DNA of 64,000 nucleotides from Planotetraspora sp. A-T 1434 (GCF_025420585.1 NZ_JAOEGB010000028.1:34190-98189), one strand, 5' to 3'. Counted from the stretch's first letter, positions 39,600-49,349 are shown. The notes: generated from the sequence alone by a model not told the origin. Numbers and translations are program-made.

Positions 39600-41753
39600 G
39601 TGAGGCGTGCGCTGGTCGCGCTGGTGATGGGCATGCTGGTCGGCCTGCTCCTGCCCACGAGTTCCGCGATGGCGCACGCGGCCGGGGCCGCCGAGGCCGC
39701 CGGGGGCGAGGCCGTACGGGCTCAGGGGGGGCAGGTCGTCCTCATCGGCGTGCCGGGCCTCATGTGGAGCGACGTCACCCCCTCCGACACGCCGAACCTC
39801 TGGAGCCTCGCCGGATCGAGCGCCCTCGGCTCGCTCTCCGTGCGGACCGTGGGCAACATCACCTGCCCGTACGACGGGTGGCTCACCGTCTCGGCGGGAG
39901 TCCGGTCGGCCGTGGGGCACAGGTGCGGCCTTCCGCCCGCCCCGGCCCCGCAGGGCGAGGGCGCCGTCGTACCCGACCTGAGCCTCCTCCCTGACGAGAG
40001 CAGGCGGTACGCGGGCACGCTCGGCCAGGCCGTCCACGACGCCCGGCAGTGCACGATGGCCGTCGGCCCGGGGGCGGCGCTCGCCCTGGCCGACCGGCAG
40101 GGCAAGGTCGACGTGTACGCCGGCACCCCGGCCAAGGTCGCCGACTGGGCCCGCTGCCCGGTCGTCGCGGTGGACCTCGACGACGTGGCCGCGCCGTACA
40201 TCGAGGACGGCAAGGTCACGCTCACCACCGAGAAGCTCGCTCCCGAGGCCCGCCGGGCCCTTGTCCGCGCGGCCGACGCGAAGCTCGCCGCCGTCCTCCC
40301 CCACCTGCGCGCCAGCACGATCCTCGTCGCCGGGCTCTCCGACCACGGCCCGGTCCCGCACCTCCGCGCGGCCATGCTGTACGGCCCGGCCCTGAAGACG
40401 GGCGGAGCTCAGGCCTTCACGCTCGGCGCCCGGTCTACCCACCGCGACGACATGTTGATCGTCCCGGACCTCACCGCCACAATGCTGAACCAGGTCGCCG
40501 GCTCCGTCCCGGCGACGGTCGTGGGGGTGCCCGCCGAGACCCACGCCGCCGGTGAGCGGACCGTGGCGCAGCGGGTCGACGCGCTCAAGATCGCCGATGT
40601 GGCCGGCCAGACGATCAGGAACATGGGCGGCGTCTTCTTCACGTCCCTGGCCGTTCTCCAGGTGCTGTTCTACGTCACCGCGTTCCTGCTGCTGCGCCGC
40701 CGGGAGGGCCTGGGCGGGGTCCGGATCGCCGCGGTCGCACTCGCCTCGATCCCCGTCTCGACCTACCTCGTCAACCTGACCCCGTGGGCGCGTACGGCAC
40801 AGCCGACGCTCGTGCTGGTGGCGGCAATCCTGGCGACGGCGGCGGTGCTGAGCGTGATCGCCCTCGCGGGGCCGTGGCGCAGGAGCGTGCTCGGGCCGCC
40901 CGTGGTGGTCGCGGCCGTCACGGCGGGGGTCCTGCTCGCCGACCTCCTGACGGGCACGCCGCTCCAGCTCAACAGCGTGATGGGGTACACGGGCGTGGTC
41001 GGCGCCCGCTACTACGGCCTCGGCAACATCCCGTTCGCGCTGCTCGCGACCGCCGTCCTGCTCGTCACGACGGCGATCGCCGACGGGCTCGCCCGGTCGG
41101 GCCACAAGGTCCTGGGCGTGGGCCTGGTGGCCGGCCTGGGCTGCTTCGCGATGCTGCTGGACGGCTGGCCGGGCGTGGGCAGCGACTTCGGCGGCGTGAT
41201 CGCGTTCGTGCCGGGCATCGCCGTGGCGGCGCTCCTCGTGGCCGGCAAGCGGGTCTCGGTCGTCAGGCTCGGAGCGTTCTGCGTGGCGGGCGGCGTCGTC
41301 GTCATGGCCATCGCCTACCTCGACTACCTGCGTCCCGCGGCCGACCAGACCCATCTCGGGCGGTTCGTCGGACAGGTCCTCGACGGCACGTTCCTGCCGG
41401 TGATCTCGCGCAAGCTCGGGGCGATGCTCCACACGCTCATCAGCCCCAACCTGATGCCGGTGGTCATCGCCGCGTTCGCGTTCCTGATCTTCGCGCTGTT
41501 CCGGCCGGGAGCGGCGAGCGCGGGCGTGCTCCCCGTGGCGTTCGAGCGGGCGCCGATGCTCAAGGCGGGCCTGCTGGGCGCGCTGGTCAGCGGGGTGGTC
41601 GGCATGCTGGTCAACGACTCGGGGGCCGCCGTGCTGTCCATGGCGCTCGCGCTGGCCGTCCCGCTCGTCCTCAGCGCCGGGATCCGGGCCCTCCAGGTGG
41701 GCGAGCCCGTCTCCGGCCCGGCACCCCGGCCGGAGCCCAGCCCCGCGCCCTGA
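39600..41753 (+). CDS. Large membrane protein with alkaline-phosphatase-like ectodomain
   Basis: A 717-residue protein of unknown function. After a signal peptide (ALVALVMGMLVGLLLPTSS) comes an extracytoplasmic region of about 300 residues that opens with VVLIGVPGLMWSDVTP and contains LSVRTVGNITCPYDGWLTV and GLSDHGPVPHL. This order of motifs recalls the alkaline-phosphatase/sulfatase superfamily, but a full metal site is not obvious. About eleven transmembrane segments follow from residue 345 (SLAVLQVLFYVTAFLLL onward), with a conserved-looking GYTGVVGARYYGLGN loop. The GTG at 39600 has GGGGAGG upstream. It is plus-strand like the GHL10 gene, separated from it by array C. Confidence 0.75.
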   Translation: MRRALVALVMGMLVGLLLPTSSAMAHAAGAAEAAGGEAVRAQGGQVVLIGVPGLMWSDVTPSDTPNLWSLAGSSALGSLSVRTVGNITCPYDGWLTVSAGVRSAVGHRCGLPPAPAPQGEGAVVPDLSLLPDESRRYAGTLGQAVHDARQCTMAVGPGAALALADRQGKVDVYAGTPAKVADWARCPVVAVDLDDVAAPYIEDGKVTLTTEKLAPEARRALVRAADAKLAAVLPHLRASTILVAGLSDHGPVPHLRAAMLYGPALKTGGAQAFTLGARSTHRDDMLIVPDLTATMLNQVAGSVPATVVGVPAETHAAGERTVAQRVDALKIADVAGQTIRNMGGVFFTSLAVLQVLFYVTAFLLLRRREGLGGVRIAAVALASIPVSTYLVNLTPWARTAQPTLVLVAAILATAAVLSVIALAGPWRRSVLGPPVVVAAVTAGVLLADLLTGTPLQLNSVMGYTGVVGARYYGLGNIPFALLATAVLLVTTAIADGLARSGHKVLGVGLVAGLGCFAMLLDGWPGVGSDFGGVIAFVPGIAVAALLVAGKRVSVVRLGAFCVAGGVVVMAIAYLDYLRPAADQTHLGRFVGQVLDGTFLPVISRKLGAMLHTLISPNLMPVVIAAFAFLIFALFRPGAASAGVLPVAFERAPMLKAGLLGALVSGVVGMLVNDSGAAVLSMALALAVPLVLSAGIRALQVGEPVSGPAPRPEPSPAP

Positions 41754-41780
41754 CGCCGTCCGAACCGCGCCGATTCGACC

Positions 41781-41820
41781 CGGGCCCGATCTAGGCACGG
41801 GCCCGATCTAGGCACGGGCC
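41781..41820. repeat. 17-bp tandem repeat at a convergent gene end
   Basis: CGGGCCCGATCTAGGCA occurs twice in tandem (41781-41797, 41798-41814), followed by a partial third unit. GGGCCC makes each unit self-complementary at its core. It lies between the membrane-protein gene and the convergent HIT gene, in the place where a terminator would be expected. Confidence 0.7.
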
Positions 41821-41838
41821 GGGGGCCGAGCGAGGGCG

Positions 41839-42387
41839 TCAGGAGACGGGCCAGGCGTCCGCCAGCAACTCCCGGGTGTCGCGCAGGAGCTGCGGAAGGA
41901 CCTTGGTGTGCCCGACCACGGGCATGAAGTTCGTGTCGCCGCCCCACCGGGGCACCACGTGCTGGTGCAGGTGGGCGGCGATGCCCGCCCCCGCCACGCT
42001 GCCGAGGTTCATGCCTACGTTGAACCCCTGGGCTCCGCTGGCCTTCCTGAGCGCCTGGGTCGACCGCTTGGTGAACTCGGCCAGCTCGGCGGTCTCCGCC
42101 TCGTCCAGGTCCGCGTAGTCGGCCACGTGCCGGTACGGGCAGACCATCAGATGGCCGGAATTGTACGGGTACAGGTTGAGCACGGCGTAGACGGCGGAGC
42201 CGCGGGCGACGATCAGGCCGTCCTCGTCCGGCATCTTGGGGATCTCGCAGAACGGGCAGCCGTCGTTCTCCCCCGACCCGCTGGGCTTGTTCTCGCCCTT
42301 GATGTAGGCCATCCGATGGGGAGTCCAGAGCCGCTGGAAGTTGTCGGGCACCCCGACGCCGCCCTGCTCGATCGGGTCTGAGCTCAC
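41839..42387 (-). CDS. HIT-domain protein, probable Ap4A phosphorylase type
   Basis: A 182-residue HIT protein. The histidine triad AAHLHQHVV (about residue 146) is intact, and a CPFCEIPKM zinc-type N-terminal segment and YPYNSGHLMVCPYRHV are typical. In mycobacteria the homologue beside thrS and pgsA is a diadenosine tetraphosphate phosphorylase, so nucleotide-polyphosphate cleavage is likely. The GTG at 42387 has GGAGGAGAGG upstream; earlier in-frame starts give an unrelated leader. It sits in the thrS-HIT-pgsA neighbourhood, but plus-strand genes intervene on both sides. Confidence 0.9.
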   Translation of the reverse strand: MSSDPIEQGGVGVPDNFQRLWTPHRMAYIKGENKPSGSGENDGCPFCEIPKMPDEDGLIVARGSAVYAVLNLYPYNSGHLMVCPYRHVADYADLDEAETAELAEFTKRSTQALRKASGAQGFNVGMNLGSVAGAGIAAHLHQHVVPRWGGDTNFMPVVGHTKVLPQLLRDTRELLADAWPVS

Positions 42388-42593
42388 GGTCGCCCTCTCC
42401 TCCTTGTTCGCCGTCCCCTGTTGGTCGGCTGGGCCACGCTGCCGGATCGCCGCACCTGCCGCATGTGAAGCAGCATATGACGCACGGATCTCCCCATGTC
42501 GGCCGGGCTTTATGCGGGACAAAGCATTCGATCTTCCGGCAGAATTCCGCTGCGCGGAGCCCGCGGGGGCCCTCAACCGCCGAGGAGTTGCAC

Positions 42594-43262
42594 ATGACCG
42601 ACGTCGTCGCAGTGGAGTCGATCCATCCCTCCGGAGACCACGATCCCGTCGAGGAGCCGGCCGGCCACCAGGTCGAGCAGCAGGTCGAGCAGCAGGTCGA
42701 GCAGCAGCTCGAGCGGGAACTCGGCCGGCAGCGGGACGAGCAGGCGGACGAGCAGGCGGACGAGCCGGTCGGCCGGCTCTTCGGAGAGGCCGGCACGCCC
42801 CGCCAGTCCCCGTACGGCACGCAGGAGCAGGTCAGCAGGATCCAGCCCGCGGCGGACCCGCTCACGGCCGCCGTCGTCAAGGGCCGGATCAAGGTGGCCG
42901 ACGAGGTCGTCGAGAAGGTCGCCGCGCTCGCCGCGCTGGAGATCCCCGGCGTCGCCGACCTCGGCGGCGACCTGGAGCGGGCGTTCGAGAACGTGCGCGA
43001 CCGCATCGGGCTCGGGACCAAGCGGGCCAACCAGGGCGTCCGGGCGCAGATCCAGGACCGTCAGGTGGCCGTGGACGTCACCATCGTCATCGAGTACGGC
43101 CATGTGGTCATGGAAGTGGCGAACGAGGTCAAGACCAATGTCGCCAGGTCGGTCAGCCGGATGCTCGGCATGCGGGTGGTCGAGGTCAACGTGACCGTGG
43201 ACGACGTCCGCCTGCCCGGCGAGGTCGCCGTGTCCTCCACCCACCAGGACGACGCCTTCTGA
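42594..43262 (+). CDS. Asp23/Gls24-family envelope stress protein
   Basis: A 222-residue protein. The first 85 residues are acidic and repetitive (QQVEQQVEQQLE; DEQADEQADE). The Asp23/Gls24 domain follows (IKVADEVVEKVAALAALEIPGVADLGG ... VAVDVTIVIEYGHVVMEVANEVKTNVARSVSRMLGMRVVEVNVTVDDV). Family members gather at the cytoplasmic membrane and respond to envelope stress. The ATG at 42594 has GAGGAG 7 nt upstream. It lies on the plus strand between two minus-strand genes (HIT and thrS) that are usually neighbours. Confidence 0.88.
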   Translation: MTDVVAVESIHPSGDHDPVEEPAGHQVEQQVEQQVEQQLERELGRQRDEQADEQADEPVGRLFGEAGTPRQSPYGTQEQVSRIQPAADPLTAAVVKGRIKVADEVVEKVAALAALEIPGVADLGGDLERAFENVRDRIGLGTKRANQGVRAQIQDRQVAVDVTIVIEYGHVVMEVANEVKTNVARSVSRMLGMRVVEVNVTVDDVRLPGEVAVSSTHQDDAF

Positions 43263-43360
43263 GGTCCAGGGGCTTCTCAGGTCTCAGGGTTTCTCAGATC
43301 CGGTACGGCTCGCTCCCACAGGGGCGCGAGCCGTACCAAGAGGAGCTGACACGGAACCTG

Positions 43361-43425
43361 TGCATGATCACACCGGATGTTGTGGCCGGTCAGCCCCTGG
43401 ATCCGGGCATTCGTGCATGATCACG
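43361..43425. repeat. Intergenic repeat array D (half array)
   Basis: Two inverted cores, TGCATGATCACA (43361-43372) and TGCATGATCACG (43414-43425), 53 bp apart, lie between the convergent Asp23 gene and thrS. No forward half is present, so this is either an incomplete array or the minimal form. Confidence 0.85.
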
Positions 43426-43438
43426 CCGGGGTGGGCGG

Positions 43439-45415
43439 TCAGACCTGGATGCGGCGCTCCACCGCGTCGACGATCTCCGCGATGGCCTCGTCGATCGGGA
43501 CGCCGTTCTTCTGCTCGCCGTTCCGGTAGCGGAACGACACCGCGCCGGCGGCCACGTCGTCGTCGCCGGCCAGCAGCATGAACGGCACCTTGGCCTTCTG
43601 CGCGTTGCGGATCTTCTTCTGCATCCGGTCGTCGGCGACGTCGACCTCGACCCGGATGCCCCGCTCCCGCAGCCGCTTCGCGACGTCCTGGAGGTAGGGG
43701 GCGTGGGCGTCGGCGATCGGGATGCCGATGACCTGCACCGGGGCGAGCCAGGGAGGGAACGCGCCCGCGTAGTGCTCGACCAGCACGCCGAAGAACCGCT
43801 CGATCGACCCGAACAGCGCCCGGTGGATCATCACCGGCTGCTGACGCGAGCCGTCGGCCGCCTGAAACTCCAGCTCGAAACGCTCGGGCAGGTTGAAGTC
43901 GAGCTGGATGGTCGACATCTGCCACGACCGGCCGATGGCGTCACGCGCCTGCACCGAGATCTTCGGGCCGTAGAACGCGGCGCCGCCCGGGTCGAGCACC
44001 AGCTCCAGCTTCTCGGACTCGGCGACCTCCCGCAGAGTCTCGGTCGCCTCCTCCCACGCCTCGTCGGTGCCGACGTACTTGACTGGGTCCTTGGTCGACA
44101 ACTCCAGGTAGAAGTCGTCGAGGCCGTAGTCGCGCAGCAGTTCGAGCACGAAGCGCAGCAGCGACTTCAGCTCGTCGCGCATCTGGTCGCGGGTGCAGTA
44201 GATGTGCGCGTCGTCCTGGGTGAGGCCGCGGACGCGGGTGAGGCCGTGCACCACGCCGGACTTCTCGTAGCGGTAGACCGTGCCGAACTCGAACAGCCGG
44301 AGCGGCAGCTCGCGGTAGGACCGCCCGCGCGCCCTGAAGATCAGGTTGTGCATCGGGCAGTTCATCGGCTTCAGGTAGTAGCGCGCGCCCTCCAGCTCCA
44401 TGGGCGGGAACATGCCGTCCGCGTACCAGTCGAGGTGCCCGGAGACCTTGTAGAGGTGCTCCTTCGTGATGTGCGGCGTGTTGACGAAGGAGTAGCCCGC
44501 CTCCTCGTGCCTACGGCGCGAGTAGTCCTCCATGAGCCGGCGGATGATGCCGCCCTTGGGGTGGAAGACCGGCAGGCCCGAGCCCAGCTCGTCGGGGAAG
44601 CTGAACAGGTCGAGCTCCGCGCCGAGCTTGCGGTGGTCGCGCTTCTCGGCCTCCTCCAGCAGGTGGAGGTACTCGTCCTGCTTCTCGCGGGACTCCCACG
44701 CGGTGCCATAGATGCGCTGGAGCTGCGGGTTCTTCTCGCTGCCCCGCCAGTAGGCTCCGCCGGAGCGCATGAGCTTGAACGCCGGGATCACGCGGGTGGT
44801 CGGCAGGTGCGGCCCGCGGCACAGGTCCTTCCAGCACAGCTCGCCCGACTTCGGGTCCAGGTTGTCGTAGATGGTCAGCTCCGCGCCGCCCACCTCGACG
44901 TTCGCGCCGTCCTCCGAGTCGGCCGCGCCGCCCTTCAGGTCGATCAGCTCCAGCTTGTACGGCTCGGCCGCGAGCTCCTCACGGGCGTCGTCGTCCGACA
45001 CCGGCCGCCGCCGGAAGGTCTGGCCCTGCTTGACGATCTCCCGCATGCGCTTCTCGACGCGCTTGAGGTCGTCAGGGGTGAACGGCTGCTTGACGTCGAA
45101 GTCGTAGTAGAAGCCGTTCTCCACGGGCGGCCCGATGCCGAGCTTCGCCTCGGGGAAGATCTCCTGGACGGCCTGGGCCATGACGTGGGCGGTGGAGTGC
45201 CGCAGGATGGCCCGGCCGTCCGGGCTGTCGATGGCCACCGGCTCGACGACGTCGCCCTCGGCCACCTCGGCGGCCAGGTCGCGCAGCTCTCCGTTGATCC
45301 GGGCGGCGACGACCGACCTGCCGTCGGCTTCCAGCGCTTCCCCGGCCGTCGTGCCCGCCGCCACCACGCGCTCGGCTCCGGCGAGGGTGATGTGTATTTC
45401 TAGGGCGGCAGACAC
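43439..45415 (-). CDS. thrS: Threonyl-tRNA synthetase
   Basis: A 658-residue class II synthetase with TGS domain (about 1-65), N2 editing domain containing [16 protein letters not shown] and a second-site histidine/cysteine region (CRGPHLPTT), and a catalytic core with motif 2 [21 protein letters not shown] and motif 3 [17 protein letters not shown]. The C-terminal anticodon-binding domain starts at [14 protein letters not shown]. The GTG at 45415 has AAGGAG 7 nt upstream. Upstream in-frame codons to 45511 do not match the family. No T-box is evident in the 133-bp leader. Confidence 0.96.
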   Translation of the reverse strand: MSAALEIHITLAGAERVVAAGTTAGEALEADGRSVVAARINGELRDLAAEVAEGDVVEPVAIDSPDGRAILRHSTAHVMAQAVQEIFPEAKLGIGPPVENGFYYDFDVKQPFTPDDLKRVEKRMREIVKQGQTFRRRPVSDDDAREELAAEPYKLELIDLKGGAADSEDGANVEVGGAELTIYDNLDPKSGELCWKDLCRGPHLPTTRVIPAFKLMRSGGAYWRGSEKNPQLQRIYGTAWESREKQDEYLHLLEEAEKRDHRKLGAELDLFSFPDELGSGLPVFHPKGGIIRRLMEDYSRRRHEEAGYSFVNTPHITKEHLYKVSGHLDWYADGMFPPMELEGARYYLKPMNCPMHNLIFRARGRSYRELPLRLFEFGTVYRYEKSGVVHGLTRVRGLTQDDAHIYCTRDQMRDELKSLLRFVLELLRDYGLDDFYLELSTKDPVKYVGTDEAWEEATETLREVAESEKLELVLDPGGAAFYGPKISVQARDAIGRSWQMSTIQLDFNLPERFELEFQAADGSRQQPVMIHRALFGSIERFFGVLVEHYAGAFPPWLAPVQVIGIPIADAHAPYLQDVAKRLRERGIRVEVDVADDRMQKKIRNAQKAKVPFMLLAGDDDVAAGAVSFRYRNGEQKNGVPIDEAIAEIVDAVERRIQV

Positions 45416-45548
45416 GGTGTCTCCTTGCTCGGGAACGGGTTCTTGCGGGGACCCCGGGAGACAACCCGGCCGCGAGAGCCGGGCGGCTTGTGTTATGAGG
45501 GCCTCCCGCATCCGATGCTACCGGTGCCGCCACCCCGAATTCGCGCGC

Positions 45549-46118
45549 TTAACGCCCCCGCGACTCCCGCGCGGCGACAGCGGCCAGCTCCTCCAGGGAC
45601 CCGGCGAAGACGTTCAGGTTCACGGGACTGTTCGAGTACTGGTGCAGGGCCCAGGTCGTCCACGGCGCCGGTACGGCCGGCTTGCCCATGGGACGTCCCG
45701 GCGCGGCGATCCACAGCGGAAGCTCCCCCAGGCCCTCGCAGTTCCCCTCGGCGGCGAAGTGGCGCACGGTGCGGACGATCGGTGAGACCCCGGCCAGCCT
45801 CCCGACCTCGGCGCACCAGCGCCGGGCGAAGGCGGCCACCTCGGCCGGCGGCAGGCCGTCCGAGGTGCGCAGATCGACGGCGAGCAGACCCGCTCCCGCG
45901 TGATCGAGAAAGTGGCGGGCCTGGACGGCGGGGTCGCCGGCCGGCCGCGCCACGTGGTACGCGCCGGACAGCACACCGGCCCGCTCCATGGCCGCCCGGT
46001 GCCGGTCGAAGGCGGGGTCCGTCTCGGTGTCGCCTTCGGTCGCCCGCGCGAACCCGAACACGGCCCCGTTCCAGTCGACGGAGGGCCGCCAGTCGGAGAC
46101 GTCTATGCCCTGGATCAT
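45549..46118 (-). CDS. GH25 (lysozyme-like) domain protein, catalytic Glu apparently missing
   Basis: A 189-residue protein resembling the GH25 muramidase barrel: GIDVSDWRPSVDW at the N-terminus (first catalytic-type Asp), FGFARATEGD, DPAFDRHRAAMERAGVLSGAYHV, and WALHQYSNSP near the end. Where active GH25 enzymes have an acidic D-x-E, this protein reads LLAVDLRTSDG, so the second acid is Arg. No signal peptide is seen. It may be a non-catalytic or substrate-changed cytoplasmic relative. ATG at 46118. It is minus strand, ahead of thrS. Confidence 0.75.
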   Translation of the reverse strand: MIQGIDVSDWRPSVDWNGAVFGFARATEGDTETDPAFDRHRAAMERAGVLSGAYHVARPAGDPAVQARHFLDHAGAGLLAVDLRTSDGLPPAEVAAFARRWCAEVGRLAGVSPIVRTVRHFAAEGNCEGLGELPLWIAAPGRPMGKPAVPAPWTTWALHQYSNSPVNLNVFAGSLEELAAVAARESRGR

Positions 46119-46196
46119 CGCTAAGACCCTAATGACGATGTGATCGGCCCGCGAGCCCTTTCGCCGAACGACGTCGATCCGCGCGGGTCTCCCCCG

Positions 46197-46312
46197 TGCA
46201 TGATCACGCATGGGTTCCAGCAGGCCTGTGCCCTACCCGGGAACACGTGCATGATCACGGACCAGGTTTGAGCAGGTCACATGTCATGCGCGGGAACGTC
46301 TGCATGATCACG
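46197..46312. repeat. Intergenic repeat array E, running into the phosphoketolase gene
   Basis: Three inverted cores (46197-46208, 46248-46259, 46301-46312), 51-53 bp apart, lie at the 3' end of the phosphoketolase gene. The last copy is inside the coding region and is translated on the minus strand as part of the protein's C-terminal tail (G-R-D-H-A-D). Confidence 0.9.
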
Positions 46313-48628
46313 GCCATAGGGCCAGGTCCAGTCGCGGATCTCGGCGGGGTCCTCGCCGTGCTCGCGGGTGTACGCCCGGGCGCGGAGGCGGGCGTCGGCC
46401 ATGTGCTGCCGGAGCCCCGCCGCCCTGGTCGCCAGGCCGGGGACGCGGTCGATCACGTCCATGACGAGGTGGAAGCGGTCGATGTCGTTGAGCATCGCCA
46501 TGTCGAAGGGCGTGGTGGTGGTGCCCTCCTCCTTGTAACCCCGCACGTGGAGGTTGTCGTGGCCGTTCCGCCGATAGGTCAGCCGGTGGATCAGCCAGGG
46601 GTAGCCGTGGAAGTTGAAGATGATCGGTCTGTCGGCCGTGAAGACGGTGTCGAACTCCGCGTCCCTCATCCCGTGCGGATGCTCCGACGGCGGCTGGAGC
46701 CGCATCAGGTCGACAACGTTGACCACGCGGACCTTCAACTCGGGCAGATGCTCACGCAGCAGCGCGGCAGCGGCGAGCGTCTCCAAAGCCGGCACATCAC
46801 CCGCGCACGCCAGAACAACGTCGGGCTCCTGACCCTGGTCGGTGGAGGCCCAGCCGATGATGCCCAGACCACGCGTGCAGTGGGCGATCGCCTCGTCCAT
46901 CGTGAACAGATCGAGCACCGGCTGCTTGCCAGCCACCACCACATTGACGTAGTCACGAGACCGCAGGCAGTGATCGGCCACCGACAGCAGCGTGTTCGCG
47001 TCCGGCGGCAAATAAACCCGCACAACCTCGGCCTTCTTGTTCACCACCACATCCAGAAAACCCGGATCCTGATGGCTGAAACCGTTGTGATCCTGCCGCC
47101 ACACATGCGACGACAACAGATAGTTCAGCGACGCCACCGGCCGCCGCCAGGTGATCCTCCGGCTGGCCTCCAACCACTTGGCGTGCTGGTTGAACATCGC
47201 ATCCACGATATGGATGAACGCCTCATAACAGTTGAACAACCCGTGACGGCCGGTCAGGAGGTAGCCCTCCAACCACCCCTGGCACTGATGCTCACTGAGC
47301 ACCTCCATCACCCGGCCATCGGGCGAGAGGTTCTCGTCGGTCGGGAGAACCTCGGCGTCCCAGGCCTTGCCGGTGACCTCGAACACCGCCGTCAGCCGGT
47401 TGGACGCGGTCTCGTCCGGGCCCATCAACCGGAAGTTGTCCGGGTTGGCCGCGATCACATCCCGCAGGAAACCGCCCAGCACCCGGGTCGGCTCGCTCGT
47501 CGTCGAAGCCGGCGACTTGACCTCCACCGCGTGGTCACGGAAGTCCGGCAGCACGAGCGGCCGCAGCAACTCGCCGCCGTTGGCGTGCGGGCTGGCGCTC
47601 ATCCGGCGCGCGCCCTCGGGCACAGTGTCGAGGATCTCGGTCTTCGGCTTGCCCTCGGGGTCGAACAGCTCCTGCGGCCGGTAGGACCGCATCCACTCCT
47701 CCAGCATCGCGCGATGTTCGCCGTTGTCGCGGACGGCGGCGAGGGGCACCTGGTGCGCCCGCCACGTCCCCTCGACAGGGACGCCGTCGACCTCGCGGGG
47801 GCCCGTCCATCCCTTCGGCGTACGCAGGACGATCATCGGGAGCCTGCGGTCCCCGCCCTCCTTGTATTCGGCGATTTCGCCGAAGACCGTGTCGAGCGTC
47901 TCGGCCATCACCTGGTGGACGACGGCGGGGTCGTCCCCGGCCACGATATGCGGGCGATACCCGTACCCCTCGATGAGCTTGACCAGCTCGTTCTCCGGGA
48001 TCCTGGCGAGCACGGTGGGATTGGCGATCTTGTAGCCGTTCAGGTGCAGGATCGGCAGCACGACCCCGTCCTTCTCCCGGTTGAGGAACTTGTTTGAGTG
48101 CCAGCCGGTCGCCAGCGGCCCGGTCTCCGCCTCACCGTCACCGATGACACACGCCACCACAAGACCCGGATTGTCGTACGCCGCGCCGTAGGCGTGGGAG
48201 AGCGCATACCCCAACTCCCCGCCCTCATGGATCGACCCCGGCGTCTCCGGAGCCACATGACTCGGAATGCCCCCAGGGAACGAGAACTGCCGAAACAGCC
48301 GCCGCATCCCCTCGGCGTCCTGGCTGACGTGGGGATACAGCTCGGTGTAGGTCCCCTCCAGCCAGGCGTGCGCGACCGCCGCGGGGCCGCCGTGCCCGGG
48401 ACCACAGATGTAGATCATGTCCTGGTCGCGCTCCCGGATCACCCGGTTCAGATGCGCGAAGCAGAAGTTCAGGCCCGGCGTGGTCCCCCAGTGGCCGAGC
48501 AGCCGCGGCTTGATGTGCTCCGGCCGCAGCGGCTCACCCAGCAGCGGGTTGTCCAGCAGATAGATCTGCCCGACCGCCAGATAGTTCGCGGCCCGCCAAT
48601 AGGCGTCGACCTTCGCGAGTTCGTCCAT
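46277..48628 (-). CDS. xfp: Xylulose 5-phosphate/fructose 6-phosphate phosphoketolase
   Basis: A 783-residue thiamine-diphosphate enzyme that splits sugar phosphates with phosphate to acetyl phosphate. Visible are [37 protein letters not shown], the ThDP-binding [21 protein letters not shown] region (about residues 160-180) and [19 protein letters not shown]. The family usually ends at IRDWTWP. Here about a dozen extra residues ([11 protein letters not shown]) follow, encoded by a copy of the intergenic repeat. ATG at 48628. It is divergent from a MarR gene. Confidence 0.96.
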   Translation of the reverse strand: MDELAKVDAYWRAANYLAVGQIYLLDNPLLGEPLRPEHIKPRLLGHWGTTPGLNFCFAHLNRVIRERDQDMIYICGPGHGGPAAVAHAWLEGTYTELYPHVSQDAEGMRRLFRQFSFPGGIPSHVAPETPGSIHEGGELGYALSHAYGAAYDNPGLVVACVIGDGEAETGPLATGWHSNKFLNREKDGVVLPILHLNGYKIANPTVLARIPENELVKLIEGYGYRPHIVAGDDPAVVHQVMAETLDTVFGEIAEYKEGGDRRLPMIVLRTPKGWTGPREVDGVPVEGTWRAHQVPLAAVRDNGEHRAMLEEWMRSYRPQELFDPEGKPKTEILDTVPEGARRMSASPHANGGELLRPLVLPDFRDHAVEVKSPASTTSEPTRVLGGFLRDVIAANPDNFRLMGPDETASNRLTAVFEVTGKAWDAEVLPTDENLSPDGRVMEVLSEHQCQGWLEGYLLTGRHGLFNCYEAFIHIVDAMFNQHAKWLEASRRITWRRPVASLNYLLSSHVWRQDHNGFSHQDPGFLDVVVNKKAEVVRVYLPPDANTLLSVADHCLRSRDYVNVVVAGKQPVLDLFTMDEAIAHCTRGLGIIGWASTDQGQEPDVVLACAGDVPALETLAAAALLREHLPELKVRVVNVVDLMRLQPPSEHPHGMRDAEFDTVFTADRPIIFNFHGYPWLIHRLTYRRNGHDNLHVRGYKEEGTTTTPFDMAMLNDIDRFHLVMDVIDRVPGLATRAAGLRQHMADARLRARAYTREHGEDPAEIRDWTWPYGRDHADVPAHDM

Positions 48629-48720
48629 GTTTCGACAGTTCCTCCCCTGAGGGATTCAAACCCGTACGAACCGGGCTGTCCTGCGGGGGTGGGGCCGGGC
48701 CCGGCGCGTGTGAGCTGCGA

Positions 48721-48737
48721 AGATTTGAAATCTCAAG
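48721..48737. promoter_or_regulatory. Candidate MarR operator between xfp and marR
   Basis: AGATTTGAAATCT (48721-48733) is a perfect palindrome around one central base. Overlapping it is TTGAAATCTCAA (48725-48736), which has the TTG-N6-CAA form common in MarR sites. It lies about 20 bp upstream of the marR ATG and 93 bp upstream of xfp. Confidence 0.5.
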
Positions 48738-48757
48738 AGCATCGGTAGGCTTGGGTC

Positions 48758-49252
48758 ATGTCCGAGACGCGGTGGCTTGACGACGAGGAGCAGCGGACCT
48801 GGCGCGCGTACCTGTCCACGAGCCACCTGCTCCAGGAGGCGCTCGAACGGCAGTTGCAGCGCGACTCGGGCATGCCTCACGCCTACTACATGATCCTCGT
48901 GTGCCTCTCGGAGTCGCCGGGACGCACGATGACCATGACCCAGCTCGGCGTCGTCACCCAGTTCTCCGCGAGCCGGCTCTCGCACGCCATGGCGCGGCTG
49001 GAGGAGAAGGGCTGGGTCCGCCGGGTCAAGCATCCCGAGGACCGGCGCGCCACCGTGGCCGAGCTGTCCGACGAGGGCTTCAAGGCTCTGGCCGAGGCCG
49101 CGCCGGGCCACGTCGAGGAGGTGCGGCGCTTCCTCTTCGACCCCCTCACCCGCGACCAGATACGCCAGTTCCACGACATCCTTTCCACGATCCTGTCGGG
49201 CATCGAATGCCCTCCCACCTTCACCGCGCCGACCGGGGAGGCCACCACCTGA
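48758..49252 (+). CDS. MarR-family transcriptional regulator
   Basis: A 164-residue winged-helix protein: helices 1-2 (EEQRTWRAYLSTSHLLQEALERQL), recognition region MTQLGVVTQFSASRLSHAMARLEEKGWVRRVKHPEDRRATVAEL (about residues 60-105), C-terminal dimerisation helices. It is divergent from xfp, with a palindrome just upstream of its own start. Autoregulation is likely; control of xfp is possible. Confidence 0.9.
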   Translation: MSETRWLDDEEQRTWRAYLSTSHLLQEALERQLQRDSGMPHAYYMILVCLSESPGRTMTMTQLGVVTQFSASRLSHAMARLEEKGWVRRVKHPEDRRATVAELSDEGFKALAEAAPGHVEEVRRFLFDPLTRDQIRQFHDILSTILSGIECPPTFTAPTGEATT

Positions 49253-49349
49253 CGGTTATCCGACGCGCGGCGGAACGCGCTCAGGCCGGACGGTGGTGTC
49301 GGCCGACGGAGGCGTTGGGGCCGTGGCCAACGGCGTCCACCCGCAGGAC

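Noticed and set aside
39378..41798. 806-codon minus-strand frame opposite the membrane-protein gene
   Set aside because: It is an antisense shadow typical of GC-rich codon use; the plus-strand frame has a signal peptide, membrane helices and a ribosome site.
42465..42593. Earlier start for the Asp23 protein at 42465
   Set aside because: The added 43 residues look like translated promoter sequence. The ATG at 42594 has a good GAGGAG site.
45416..45548. T-box riboswitch upstream of thrS
   Set aside because: A GGGTGG-like string is present on the minus strand, but the AGGGTGGNACCGCG core, specifier stem and terminator/antiterminator pair are not visible, and the leader is only 133 bp.
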